64,000 bases of DNA from Chryseobacterium sp. KACC 21268. GTDB taxonomy: Bacteria > Bacteroidota > Bacteroidia > Flavobacteriales > Weeksellaceae. How positions within the stretch are numbered: the first letter of the stretch is position 1; each line of letters opens with the position of its first letter. Position numbers and translations under genes: made by a program. The DNA is taken from the NCBI GenBank assembly GCA_028736075.1, contig CP117875.1:2666001-2730000 (forward strand). The letters are read 5' to 3'. Positions 1 through 8,209 of the stretch are shown here, in pieces. The notes under the pieces were generated by a model. That model was not told the origin of the DNA. It saw nothing but the letters and a program-made list of their open reading frames with translations, and searched no databases.

Positions 1-1197
1 GATCCCGAAATCCACTGCTCCTAAGGATAATAAGTTGGCGCTCATTCCAGCCATCTTCAAACAGAAAAAAGCAAACAGTAATGACAATGGAATGATGATG
101 GATACAATCAGGGTCGTTCTCCAATCTGCCATGAAGATCAATACAATGACCGTTACGAGAATGATTCCTTCCAAAAGGTTGTGCATCACCGTATTGGTGG
201 TAAAATCCATCAAGTTTTGGCGGTCGTAGAAAGTCCTCATTTTGACATCCTTCGGAAGGATCTTGGTATTCAGTTCCTCGATCTTGGCTTTCACCAGTTT
301 CAGAACTTCCTGTGCATTCTCGCCTTTTCTCATCACGACGATTCCTTCCACCGTGTCATTCTCATTATTGAGAGAAGCCTGTCCAACTCTCGGCATCGAG
401 CCTTCGTGAACGTCTGCCACATACTTGACAAGGATCGGATTTCCGCTGTCGTTATGAACGGTGATATTTTCGATGTCAGCAATGGATTTAACCAAACCAA
501 TTCCACGAACGACATAAGCCTGACCGCTTTTCTCGATGACATCGCCGCCGACATTCAGGTTGCTATTGGTGACGGCATCCAGAACTTCGGTTGGTGTCAG
601 GTTGTATTTGTCTAATTTTCTGGGATCGATACTTAATTCAAAAACTTTGTCCTGACCGCCGAAAACATTGACGTCCGCAACGCCAGGAACACTTCGCAAA
701 GCTCTGTCGACCACCCAGGTTTGGAGTGTCAAAAGGTCTCTGGAATCCCGGTCTTTGCTTTCTAAGGTGTAACGGTAGATCTCTCCCGTCGGTCCATAAG
801 GTGGCTGCACTTCCGGGTCTATTTCGTCTGGCAAACTGACGGTTCGCAATTGGTTGTTGACCATATTCCTTGCGAAAATATCGTCCACTCCATCTTCAAA
901 CAAGATCTTGACGATGGAAAGTCCGAACATTGTGGTACTTCGGACGCTTGTCTTTTTCTGGACCGGACTCATTGCCAGTTCAATCGGTGTGGTGACGAAT
1001 CGTTCTACTTCTTCTGCACTTCGCCCGTTCCATTGGGTGATGATGACGATCTGTGTGTTCGTCACATCCGGGAAAGCTTCAATCGGCATATTCTTGAAAC
1101 TGATGAAACCGGCAACCGCCAGAATCGCCACCCAAATGAATGTGAAGGCTTTATTTTTAAGGGAAAATCCTATGATACTTTTTATGAATTTGTTCAT
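1..1197 (-). CDS. Heavy-metal efflux RND pump (CzcA/CusA family), N-terminal part
   Basis: Inner-membrane proton-driven pump of a tripartite metal exporter. Only the first 399 residues are in the window; the gene runs off the left edge in frame. It starts MNKFIKSIIGFSLKNK, has a first membrane helix near residues 13-31, then the large periplasmic porter domain (PxGVADVNVFGG region), and a second membrane block near residues 340-399. The last residues read LGAVDFGI. From memory, DFG in this helix marks the Co/Zn/Cd/Ni subclasses, while Cu/Ag pumps have DAA there, so a divalent-cation role is more likely than copper. It lies 117 bases after the adaptor gene and closes the operon. Confidence 0.92.
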   Translation of the reverse strand, partial: MNKFIKSIIGFSLKNKAFTFIWVAILAVAGFISFKNMPIEAFPDVTNTQIVIITQWNGRSAEEVERFVTTPIELAMSPVQKKTSVRSTTMFGLSIVKILFEDGVDDIFARNMVNNQLRTVSLPDEIDPEVQPPYGPTGEIYRYTLESKDRDSRDLLTLQTWVVDRALRSVPGVADVNVFGGQDKVFELSIDPRKLDKYNLTPTEVLDAVTNSNLNVGGDVIEKSGQAYVVRGIGLVKSIADIENITVHNDSGNPILVKYVADVHEGSMPRVGQASLNNENDTVEGIVVMRKGENAQEVLKLVKAKIEELNTKILPKDVKMRTFYDRQNLMDFTTNTVMHNLLEGIILVTVIVLIFMADWRTTLIVSIIIPLSLLFAFFCLKMAGMSANLLSLGAVDFGI

Positions 1198-1247
1198 ATT
1201 TTATATTTTGAATCACAATTTTTATTTATGATTATTCATATTAATAC

Positions 1248-1272
1248 TGATCCGTAGGTAAAACTTACGGCT
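1248..1272. other. Small hairpin between adaptor and pump genes
   Basis: CCGTA and TACGG arms around a nine-base centre lie in the 117-base gap. There is no T-run, so it is more likely an mRNA processing or stability element than a terminator. Function unknown. Confidence 0.3.
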
Positions 1273-1314
1273 ATTGATAGTAAACCTTGATGGTTTCTCG
1301 GAAAGCTTTAAATA

Positions 1315-2397
1315 TTAATTATTCAAAGAGCGGTAAATCAACAATTGATTGTTGGTCACCACGGTTTCACCTTCTGCAAGGCCACTTGCGACGTAAGTGT
1401 TCTCTGTATTTTGTTTCAGGATTTTGATCTCCTTGACCTTGATATCGGTTTGGGATTTGTAAACCACTACAAAATATCGGTTGTCATCGAAGATGACGGC
1501 ACTAGATGGAATCGCCAAAGCGGTTTCGTTTTCTGCAGAAGAAACCCGGATAGTTGCCTTACTTTCCGGGATCAACAAGCCTTGAGAATTATCTAGAACT
1601 ACCCTAGCCTGCATAGAATTGGTATCTGGGTCGATGATCTTGAAGACCTTGTCGATCTTGCCAAAAAAGACTTTATCGGGATAGGACAATGTGGAAACCT
1701 GGGCTTTCATTCCAAGGTTGATCTTATCAATGTCCGCTTCGTTGACATTCATAATGGCCCAGACATTTTTGGTATTTGCAACATCGAAGATATTCTCGCT
1801 TCGGTCGCTTCTGAGTTCCATATCTTTATTGATGTCTTTATGAACGATGTAGCCATTGATTGGCGAGATCACGCTGTAGATATTTCCTCTTTTCACATTG
1901 TAAACCGTGCTTACCGCGTTGGATCGGTGCAAAGCATCTTTGGCTTTTTGAACTTCGCCCTGTGCTTCCAAGATATCTTTTTCCGTGTTGAGTTTGCCGG
2001 CGTACATTTCTTTGGCAACGCGAAGATTGTTCTCAGCCACGAGCAAATCTGTTTTCGCATCGCTGACATCTTTCTGAACTTCTGCCAACTCGGTACTTCT
2101 GATGGTTGCCAAGACCTGACCTTTGTGGACATAATCTCCTAATTCAACATTCACACTTAAGACATTGCCGCCAACCAGAGGGAAAATATCGATGTAGGTA
2201 TTTTTGTCCGCAGAGATCTTTCCGTAGAAGCTGTATTCGTCCTCAATGAATTTCTTTTCCACCTTGGCAAATGTTGTGGATTTCAGCATTGTTTGGCTCA
2301 ATTCAAAACCTTTTGTCTCTTCCTTCACAATTTCTTCCTTTTTGGAACAGGAGATCAAACTGATGGCGAGGATAATGGGAATAATAATTTTTTGCAT
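1315..2397 (-). CDS. RND efflux periplasmic adaptor (CzcB/CusB-like lipoprotein)
   Basis: Membrane-fusion protein of 360 residues linking the inner-membrane pump to the outer-membrane channel. The N terminus is a lipoprotein signal (ISLISCSKKEE; Cys17 is the predicted lipidated residue). A barrel-sandwich (lipoyl-like) half motif reads GDYVHKGQVLATI near residues 87-99. A coiled-coil hairpin follows (about 105-150, with the second lipoyl half SPINGYIVHKDINKDMELRS near 178-197), then the beta-barrel domain and a C-terminal membrane-proximal domain (GLAEGETVVTNNQLLIYRSL). Its start codon shares one base with the stop of the TolC gene (TAATG), so the two are translationally coupled. No His/Met-rich metal-binding extension is seen. 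Confidence 0.92.
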   Translation of the reverse strand: MQKIIIPIILAISLISCSKKEEIVKEETKGFELSQTMLKSTTFAKVEKKFIEDEYSFYGKISADKNTYIDIFPLVGGNVLSVNVELGDYVHKGQVLATIRSTELAEVQKDVSDAKTDLLVAENNLRVAKEMYAGKLNTEKDILEAQGEVQKAKDALHRSNAVSTVYNVKRGNIYSVISPINGYIVHKDINKDMELRSDRSENIFDVANTKNVWAIMNVNEADIDKINLGMKAQVSTLSYPDKVFFGKIDKVFKIIDPDTNSMQARVVLDNSQGLLIPESKATIRVSSAENETALAIPSSAVIFDDNRYFVVVYKSQTDIKVKEIKILKQNTENTYVASGLAEGETVVTNNQLLIYRSLNN

Positions 2398-3644
2398 TAA
2401 TAGAAGATTTTGGTTTGTACTAATTGATTGAGCTGCTCTGCAGAGATCATAATCTGCTTTTTCATTTCGTAGATCTGCAGCACCGTTTGTCTGTAGCTTT
2501 CCAGAAAGTCTGTGAAATCCATCAGGCTGATGTTTCCGCTTCGAAAGTTCTTGAGGATTCCGTTATAAACCGTATTGAGGTTTTCTACATCCACAGGTTT
2601 AAGTTCGAAATATTGGTCGTATTGATTTTTCCAGGTTTGATAGGCCGATTCTACCTGCGTTTCGAGATTCAGTTTTTGATATTCTGAGTTTTTCTCGTTT
2701 TGTTGGATTGCATATTTTGCTTTTTCAACATTTCCTTTGTTCACTTTCCAAAGTGGAATGGGGATTCCAACCTTCAAATTGATCTCATTTCTGAATGTTC
2801 CAGAGTTTTGATCGTATTCTGCGCCAAGATTCAGATCTGGTGTGTTCAATGATTTTTGCCATTGGGCGAAGAGTTTGCTGTTCTCTATCAATCGAAGATT
2901 ATAAAGATAATCGGCATTGTTGACCAAAGCTTTTTCTTTGAGGATCTCCAAATCGCCGAAAGGCTGAGAGATTAAAATGTCATTCTCGTCAAGCTTGGAA
3001 ATGTTGGGAAGAATGTTGTCTGAATTGCCTGTCAGGATCTTCATATTTTGCTGGAATGCCAAAATATTATTGTTGATCTCGATCTTATCATTGTTTAACT
3101 GAATGACGATGCTTTGAAGTCTTACATAATCCTTGAGTGAGATATTTCCTTTATCCGTCTGGATCTTGTAAGCTGCCAAAAGCTCATTCATATATTTCAA
3201 CTGTCCATCGATGCTGATCTGTTTCTTTTGTTCGTAGATCAGATTGTAATAAGTCTCCCGAAGTTGAGATCGCAGGTCAACCAACAACTGGTTGAATTGC
3301 AATTGCGAAAGTTCCTTGTTGGATTTGGCAAATTGGATCTCGTTTTTCTTTTTACCACCGAGATAGATGAGCTGTGTGATCTCTGCACCTTTTGCCCGGC
3401 CAACATCGAAAGCGCGCTTGTCCTCGGGATTGTAAGCATTCACGTAACCGCTGATCTGTGGCAATTCCCAGATCTTGGCCTGCATAATATCGGCGTCTGC
3501 CATACTGATATTGTACTGCGCGGCGAGAACTTGAAGGTTGTTTTTTTGAAATGCTAATTCGCAATCCTGAAGAGACATCTGCTGCTGTCCGGATAGACAG
3601 ACAAATGCCGAAACGGATAACACTAGCGTTGTTATTTTATTCAT
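2397..3644 (-). CDS. TolC-family outer-membrane efflux channel (CzcC/CusC-like)
   Basis: Outer-membrane channel of the metal exporter, 415 residues, with a signal peptide (about residues 1-19, cleaved near LSGQ). Two OEP repeats with long amphipathic helices are visible: the first about 25-200, the second about 215-410, the latter containing LGAEYDQNSGTF and VGIPIPLWKVNKGNVEKAK, a typical TolC-like strand-helix junction. It is the first gene of the operon TolC, adaptor, pump, and follows the phased repeats and promoter at 3665-3720. A two-component system lies just upstream in the same direction. Confidence 0.92.
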   Translation of the reverse strand: MNKITTLVLSVSAFVCLSGQQQMSLQDCELAFQKNNLQVLAAQYNISMADADIMQAKIWELPQISGYVNAYNPEDKRAFDVGRAKGAEITQLIYLGGKKKNEIQFAKSNKELSQLQFNQLLVDLRSQLRETYYNLIYEQKKQISIDGQLKYMNELLAAYKIQTDKGNISLKDYVRLQSIVIQLNNDKIEINNNILAFQQNMKILTGNSDNILPNISKLDENDILISQPFGDLEILKEKALVNNADYLYNLRLIENSKLFAQWQKSLNTPDLNLGAEYDQNSGTFRNEINLKVGIPIPLWKVNKGNVEKAKYAIQQNEKNSEYQKLNLETQVESAYQTWKNQYDQYFELKPVDVENLNTVYNGILKNFRSGNISLMDFTDFLESYRQTVLQIYEMKKQIMISAEQLNQLVQTKIFY

Positions 3645-3664
3645 TTTATCTCGTTTTGGTTTTA

Positions 3665-3672
3665 CAAAAGTG
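3665..3672 (-). promoter_or_regulatory. Candidate -7 element of the efflux operon
   Basis: On the minus strand the bases read CACTTTTG, one mismatch from the Bacteroidota -7 consensus TAnnTTTG, about 20 bases before the TolC start. The phased repeats at 3684-3720 sit immediately upstream, where the -33 region would be; a promoter that needs an activator would look like this. Confidence 0.45.
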
Positions 3673-3683
3673 ACCTTCCTCGA

Positions 3684-3720
3684 TTAAAACGGACTTAAAT
3701 GAGACTTAAAAAAAACTTAA
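3684..3720 (-). promoter_or_regulatory. Four 11-base-phased TTAAA repeats: likely response-regulator operator
   Basis: Read on the plus strand, TTAA(A) begins at 3684, 3695, 3706 and 3717, exactly 11 bases apart; the middle two are extended to GACTTAAA and the last is AACTTAA. OmpR/PhoB-type regulators bind tandem direct repeats with a period of 10-11 bases, and the response regulator of that family is encoded at 5385-6062. The position just upstream of the -7 element of the efflux operon suggests activation by that regulator. Confidence 0.6.
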
Positions 3721-3793
3721 TTGTGGTTTTGAATGCAAAGCATGCAAGGATTTTTTGAACTTATTGAAAATATTTTAAAGCAATATTGTTCTC

Positions 3794-3820
3794 GCAGATC
3801 AAGCAGATTTTGCAGATTTA
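3794..3820 (+). repeat. Three tandem 9-base units GCAGATnnn
   Basis: Units GCAGATCAA, GCAGATTTT and GCAGATTTA follow each other without gaps in the region between the efflux operon and the histidine kinase. It is the first module of a repeat island that fills most of 3721-3959; this 315-base gap has no convincing gene. Confidence 0.7.
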
Positions 3821-3865
3821 AAAACGCAGTATTGTCATTCCGTATGTTTAAACTTTGCGAAGCGC

Positions 3866-3949
3866 AGCCCGACTTGAGTGGAGCTCTTTTTTGCATTGGG
3901 AAAAGCCAAGGCAAAAAGATTGGGAGCGGAAGGCGTATAAAGCTGCCCC
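3866..3949 (+). repeat. Dispersed hairpin element, copy A
   Basis: The element starts AGCCCGACTTGAGTGGAGCT, continues to a T-run ending TTTTTTGC, has a 16-base loop, then GCAAAAAGATTGGGAGCGGA and ends AGCTGCCCC. TTTTTGC and GCAAAAA form the inner stem and AGC/GCT lie near the ends. A second copy with the same ordered blocks is at 62784-62887. A partial GTCATTCCGTA motif precedes it (3833-3844). No coding capacity; probably a REP-like intergenic element. Confidence 0.7.
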
Positions 3950-3959
3950 AAATAAAATA

Positions 3960-5324
3960 TTACTTATTAAAAATCACGGTGAAAAGATTCTCATTATCCG
4001 AGAGCGAAGTGTAGGAAATCTCCGCTTTGTGATATTCCAAAATGCGTTTCACGATGCGCAAACCAAGGCCAGAACCTGATTTGTTTTGAGAATTGCTGCC
4101 TCGCATGAAGGCTTCAAATAGTTTTTCTCTTTCGGACATTGGAATGATGGTTCCTCTCGAAAAAATATTGACAATGATCCGGAATTCGGTTTCTTTGATG
4201 GAAATGTCAACTTCCTGATCATCTGAATAGAGCGCCGCGTTTTTGAACAGATTGATAAATGTGATCTCCAGTAGAGACTTAACACCTTTGACGGTCAGAA
4301 ATGCATCTTCACTACTCTCTTCGTCGATCTGGAAATCCATTTTGAATTCCGGGAAATTACGATGAACAGACTCGAAAGCGTCGAAAACCACTTCGTCAAT
4401 CCGTACTTCTTCATAAACGCTGGCAATGCCTTCTTTGTCAAACTTCGAAAGTAAAAGCAACGAAATCGTAAGGTCCGACAATTGATGAACATCCTGCAAC
4501 ATTTGATTTAAGGTCGCTTTGGTTTTTGGCGAATGATTTTCAAGTTGAATCAAATTTTCCAGCTGAAAGGCCATTCTTGTCAATGGCGTTCGCATCTCGT
4601 GAGCCGCACTGGAATTGAAGTCTTTCTGCGACTGGAAAACATCATTGAGTCGGTTGGTCATTAGGTTAAAGGAAGTTGCCAAAACGCCAATTTCATCTTT
4701 TGGATTTTTGACTAAAACAGGCGTTGTAAGTTTATGAACACTTATTTCTGAAATATCGGATTTCAAAATTTCCAAAGGTTCTAAAAACTTCGAAACAATA
4801 TAATAACTGAAAAACCAAATCAAAATGATGCTGACAACATAAGAAAAAATCAACATATACTTTAAAAAGTCAAGTTTCGATTCTCCTGTAACATCCTGAG
4901 CGCTTGTAAGAATATAATAATTTTCACCGTTGATATTCCTTAATGTCGCATAAATTTCTGGTGCCGAATGTTCTATATAAACCGTTTTCTCTTTGTCCAA
5001 TCGTTCCAGAAGTGACTCGTCCCAAGAAATCTTTTTGTCTTTCAATGTACTGTAAACCAATTCTTTTTCTGCATTGAAAATCATAATATTCTCATTTAGC
5101 AAAACGTTATCAGAATTTTCGTCAAAGAAAATAGGCGCTTCTCTTTCAAAATCTTTTGATTTCTCAATAAAATTGACTGTGAAAACAAGACGTTTCTGAA
5201 AACGCTCCTTGAATTCATCTCTTCTGAAATCATTGAAGGAAATGTAAACAACAAACATCATAATCCCGAATATAAGGGAAAATGCAATGCTAAGACTGAG
5301 TGCTATCCTACGTTTCAGAGACAT
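3960..5324 (-). CDS. Two-component sensor histidine kinase
   Basis: Membrane sensor of 454 residues. Membrane helices near 8-30 and 155-176 enclose a periplasmic sensor domain of about 120 residues. A HAMP segment follows (about 177-230, with NPKDEIGVLATSFN), then the HisKA dimerisation helix with the phosphorylated His242 in AAHEMRTPLTRM, and the HATPase domain with an N box (NLFKNAALYSDD) and G box (GSGLGLRIVKRIL) near the C terminus. It lies 60 bases after the response regulator on the same strand, so they should be a pair. The adjacent efflux operon makes metal stress the likely signal; the sensor domain shows no obvious metal-binding cluster. The 60-base gap is AT-rich with ATGATGAATGATAA-like low-complexity sequence. 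Confidence 0.92.
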   Translation of the reverse strand: MSLKRRIALSLSIAFSLIFGIMMFVVYISFNDFRRDEFKERFQKRLVFTVNFIEKSKDFEREAPIFFDENSDNVLLNENIMIFNAEKELVYSTLKDKKISWDESLLERLDKEKTVYIEHSAPEIYATLRNINGENYYILTSAQDVTGESKLDFLKYMLIFSYVVSIILIWFFSYYIVSKFLEPLEILKSDISEISVHKLTTPVLVKNPKDEIGVLATSFNLMTNRLNDVFQSQKDFNSSAAHEMRTPLTRMAFQLENLIQLENHSPKTKATLNQMLQDVHQLSDLTISLLLLSKFDKEGIASVYEEVRIDEVVFDAFESVHRNFPEFKMDFQIDEESSEDAFLTVKGVKSLLEITFINLFKNAALYSDDQEVDISIKETEFRIIVNIFSRGTIIPMSEREKLFEAFMRGSNSQNKSGSGLGLRIVKRILEYHKAEISYTSLSDNENLFTVIFNK

Positions 5325-5384
5325 GATCTATAAATGATGAATGATAAGTGATGAATGATTAATTTCGAATTTTCAACTTTGAAT

Positions 5385-6062
5385 TTATAATGGGCTTAGG
5401 TAATATCCGAAACCTGGTCTGGTGTGAATGAGTTTGGTTTTGAAGTTCTTATCGATTTTTTTGCGGAGAAAATTGATGTAAACTTCAATCGCGTTGTTGG
5501 TGGATTGGAATTGGTTTTTCCAGACTTCATCGGAGATATATTGTTTGGAAAGTGTTCTTCCGTTAGCTCTCGCCAGTAAAACCAATAATTGAAATTCCTT
5601 CACTGTCAGGCTGATCTCTTCGCCGGAGCGGAAAACCTTGCTGTCTTCTGGGAAGATTTCCAGGTCTTCTATCACAATCTTTTCTACTTCTTCTGTCTTT
5701 GGCGTCAGCCTTCGCATTTGGGAATTGATCCTCAATAGTAATTCTTCCAACAAAAATGGTTTCACTAGATAATCGTCTGCAGCGTGCAGAAAAGCCTCCT
5801 TCTTCTCCTCGATTCCGTCATAGGCAGAAATGATGATGATTGGCGTTTCGGAATTGGTTTCGCGGATGGTTTTGCAGATTTCCAATCCGTTAATCTTCGG
5901 AACGTTGATGTCCAATAAAAAAATATCGTAGGTTTTGTCGGTGAACATATTCAGGAACACTTCGCCGTCTTCAGCTTTGTCGGTTTTTATGGATCTCGAT
6001 TCCAGAAAAAGTGCAATTTCTGAAGAGAGAACAGAATCGTCTTCTAAAAGTAATGCCTGCAT
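5385..6062 (-). CDS. OmpR/PhoB-family response regulator
   Basis: DNA-binding response regulator, 225 residues. The receiver domain has the acidic pocket EDD at 7-9, phospho-acceptor Asp51 in LLDINVP, the switch residues SA near 79-80 and Lys101 in DDYLVKPF. A winged-helix output domain occupies about 130-222 (SLTVKEFQLLVLLARANGRT ... NAIEVYINFLRKKIDK ... TRPGFGYYL). It is the first gene of the leftward cluster, followed by its kinase. The expected target is the array of 11-base-phased TTAAA repeats at 3684-3720 before the TolC gene. Confidence 0.94.
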   Translation of the reverse strand: MQALLLEDDSVLSSEIALFLESRSIKTDKAEDGEVFLNMFTDKTYDIFLLDINVPKINGLEICKTIRETNSETPIIIISAYDGIEEKKEAFLHAADDYLVKPFLLEELLLRINSQMRRLTPKTEEVEKIVIEDLEIFPEDSKVFRSGEEISLTVKEFQLLVLLARANGRTLSKQYISDEVWKNQFQSTNNAIEVYINFLRKKIDKNFKTKLIHTRPGFGYYLSPL

Positions 6063-6149
6063 TTGTTGAGAATTTTTTTACAAATATGGGAAAAAGTAAA
6101 TTGGGAGAATTCAAATTGATGATATTTTATGGTCGAACTTTTGTTAAAT

Positions 6150-6157
6150 TAGCTTTG
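6150..6157 (+). promoter_or_regulatory. Candidate -7 element for the 6172 gene
   Basis: TAGCTTTG matches TAnnTTTG exactly and ends 14 bases before the ATG at 6172. No clear TTTG lies at the expected -33 distance. Confidence 0.45.
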
Positions 6158-6171
6158 TTAAAATAATAGAA

Positions 6172-6546
6172 ATGATCGAAAGCCTTTCCAATAAATTTCT
6201 GAAACTTGGAATTCCTGTTGACCAAAAAAAAATGACATTAGATTTTACTTCAATTTCAAAACTTGAAGATCTATTTGAAATTTTTGAGAAGCACAAATTT
6301 AAATTTGATGTGTTTGATGCGCAATATCCACAGATCTCTGACGAAGGCGCCTACTTTTCATATTCATTTGATAAGGTTTGGAAGATGACCTTGGGGAATC
6401 ACGGTTGGTCTGGCGGCATTTACATTATTGATAAAGAGGTAATTATAAATCAATTCACGAATCTAACAATACTTGAAAATAAGAAAGAATTAAGAATACG
6501 AAATGAAAGTTTCTTTAAACAATTTACTGAAAAATCAGATTCTTAA
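6172..6546 (+). CDS. Hypothetical protein, 124 residues
   Basis: I do not recognise this family. It is a small soluble protein without signal peptide or membrane helix, with a mixed alpha/beta pattern and a central stretch FSYSFDKVWKMTLGNHGWSG rich in aromatics and glycine. Composition and lack of neighbours of known function resemble small immunity-like orphan proteins, but nothing in the sequence proves that. It starts with ATG and has a consensus-type -7 element 14 bases upstream. Confidence 0.65.
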   Translation: MIESLSNKFLKLGIPVDQKKMTLDFTSISKLEDLFEIFEKHKFKFDVFDAQYPQISDEGAYFSYSFDKVWKMTLGNHGWSGGIYIIDKEVIINQFTNLTILENKKELRIRNESFFKQFTEKSDS

Positions 6547-6662
6547 AATTTAGAAATGAATGGGAGGTTAAAAGAAATTCATAAATTAGTTTAGTGCGTG
6601 TTTGTCATTTAATTCGGAATCACGAGATCAAATTCTTTAAAAAAAATTGATAAAATCAAATT

Positions 6663-7181
6663 ATGAACCTTGAAATAATCACTGACAAAATCAAATTAAA
6701 AATCGTCGAAAAGGCTGATGCGGAGAGTCTTTTCAAACTGAGAACTGATCCAGAGGTCAGTCAATTCGTAAATAGGGATCTCAACAAAACTTTGGCTGAT
6801 ATTGAGGAATTCATTGAGCATAAAATCAATCATCAACACGAGATTTTATTCTTTACCATCAAAACAATTCCAGAAAATGAATTGGCTGGGACGATCTGCC
6901 TTTGGAATATCGATCACGAGAAAAAGTATGCGGAAGTTGGCTACGAATTATTTCCCCATTTTCAAGGTCGAGGTATTATGAGCGATGCGTTGAAAGCGAT
7001 TCTTAAACTTGCCTTCAACGAACTTGGATTTGAATATCTACAAGCTTTCACGAACAAACAAAATCTGAGTTCCAGAAAAATATTGGAGAAATTCGGTTTT
7101 GAACATCTTGTAAATAAAAAAGACGAAAATAATGTTAACAATGTAATCTACGGTTTGAATTCAATAAACCATTTGAAATAA
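6663..7181 (+). CDS. GNAT-family N-acetyltransferase (RimJ/RimL-like)
   Basis: Acetyl-CoA-dependent acetyltransferase of 172 residues. The N terminus MNLEIITDKIKLKIVEKADAE is the typical first strand and helix of the RimJ/RimL branch (Acetyltransf_3). The acetyl-CoA loop appears as FQGRGIMSDALKAIL near residues 98-112 and the last conserved segment as NLSSRKILEKFGFE near 134-147. Members acetylate the N terminus of ribosomal proteins or small molecules such as antibiotics; the substrate here cannot be told. It stands alone between two orphan genes. Confidence 0.88.
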   Translation: MNLEIITDKIKLKIVEKADAESLFKLRTDPEVSQFVNRDLNKTLADIEEFIEHKINHQHEILFFTIKTIPENELAGTICLWNIDHEKKYAEVGYELFPHFQGRGIMSDALKAILKLAFNELGFEYLQAFTNKQNLSSRKILEKFGFEHLVNKKDENNVNNVIYGLNSINHLK

Positions 7182-7227
7182 AATCTTTATCATTAATTTT
7201 CGTTCTTTTCTAAATCAATATTCATTA

Positions 7228-8208
7228 ATGAAAAAGAGTCTCATCTTCCTGACAATATTTCTTTTATTTTCATCTTGTAAGAACGATGAGGACGATTCTA
7301 ATAACGAAACGGAATACAAACAAAGAATGCGTGAGTTTGTGATTGGAATTAGCCAGTATTCAAAATCAATAAATCAAAATTTTCTCGTTATTCCACAAAA
7401 CGGAATTGAACTCGTGACAGATAACGGCGATGAATCCGGGAATCCTCACACGGCTTATCTCAACGCCATTGATGCCAATGGACAGGAAGATCTTTTCTTT
7501 GGTTATGACGAAGATGATAAGGCTACTTCCAGCGCAGATAACCAATATCTGAAAGTACTTTTAAATGTTTCTAAAAATGCCGGAAAAACAATTCTCGTAA
7601 CTGATTATTGTGCTACGCTAACAAAAGTGACAAGTTCTTATTCTCAAAATCAAAATTCCGGCTATGTTTCATTTGCAGCCAACAAAAGAGAACTGGATGC
7701 TATTCCGAGTTTTCCGAATCCAATTCATCAGGAAAATGCCAATAACATTACTAAAATGTCTCAGGTTAAAAACTTCCTTTATCTGATCAATCCTTCGAAT
7801 TTTAATACTAAAACTGATTTTATCAACTCTGTAAAGGAAACCAATTATGACTTAATCATTATGGATATGTTTTTTAAAGATCATAACAGTTTCACATCAT
7901 CGGAAATTGAACAATTGAAAACCAAATCAAACGGTGGAAAAAGACTCGTAATTTCTTATATGTCAATTGGTGAAGCGGAAGATTACAGATATTACTGGCA
8001 AAGTAACTGGAGTACAAATCGACCTTCGTGGCTGGATGCAGAAAATCCGGATTGGGCAGGAAATTACAAAGTGAAATACTGGAATCAGGATTGGCAAAAT
8101 ATCATTTTTGGAAACGAAAATTCTTATTTAAAGAAAATCATTGATGCCAGATTTGATGGCGTTTATCTGGATATCATTGACGCTTTTGAGTATTATGAAA
8201 ATCAATAA
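7228..8208 (+). CDS. GH114-like endo-alpha-1,4-polygalactosaminidase lipoprotein
   Basis: Predicted lipoprotein of 326 residues; the lipobox is LLFSSC, and the following KNDEDD is acidic like the surface-export signal of flavobacterial lipoproteins. The C-terminal half shows TIM-barrel motifs of the TM1410/GH114 group: VISYMSIGEAEDYRYYW, an NPDWAGNYKVKYWN segment, and FDGVYLDIIDAFEYY at the end, where the Asp is the likely catalytic residue. Relatives cleave galactosamine-containing polysaccharides of fungal or biofilm matrix. The chain ends soon after the conserved DxxDAFEYY motif, so the barrel may be slightly shortened at the C terminus. Its stop is one base before the next gene's ATG. Confidence 0.78.
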   Translation: MKKSLIFLTIFLLFSSCKNDEDDSNNETEYKQRMREFVIGISQYSKSINQNFLVIPQNGIELVTDNGDESGNPHTAYLNAIDANGQEDLFFGYDEDDKATSSADNQYLKVLLNVSKNAGKTILVTDYCATLTKVTSSYSQNQNSGYVSFAANKRELDAIPSFPNPIHQENANNITKMSQVKNFLYLINPSNFNTKTDFINSVKETNYDLIIMDMFFKDHNSFTSSEIEQLKTKSNGGKRLVISYMSIGEAEDYRYYWQSNWSTNRPSWLDAENPDWAGNYKVKYWNQDWQNIIFGNENSYLKKIIDARFDGVYLDIIDAFEYYENQ

Positions 8209-8209
8209 A

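Noticed and set aside
3721-3914. Short ORFs on both strands in the gap before the kinase gene
   Set aside because: They overlap tandem and hairpin repeats and encode no recognisable protein.
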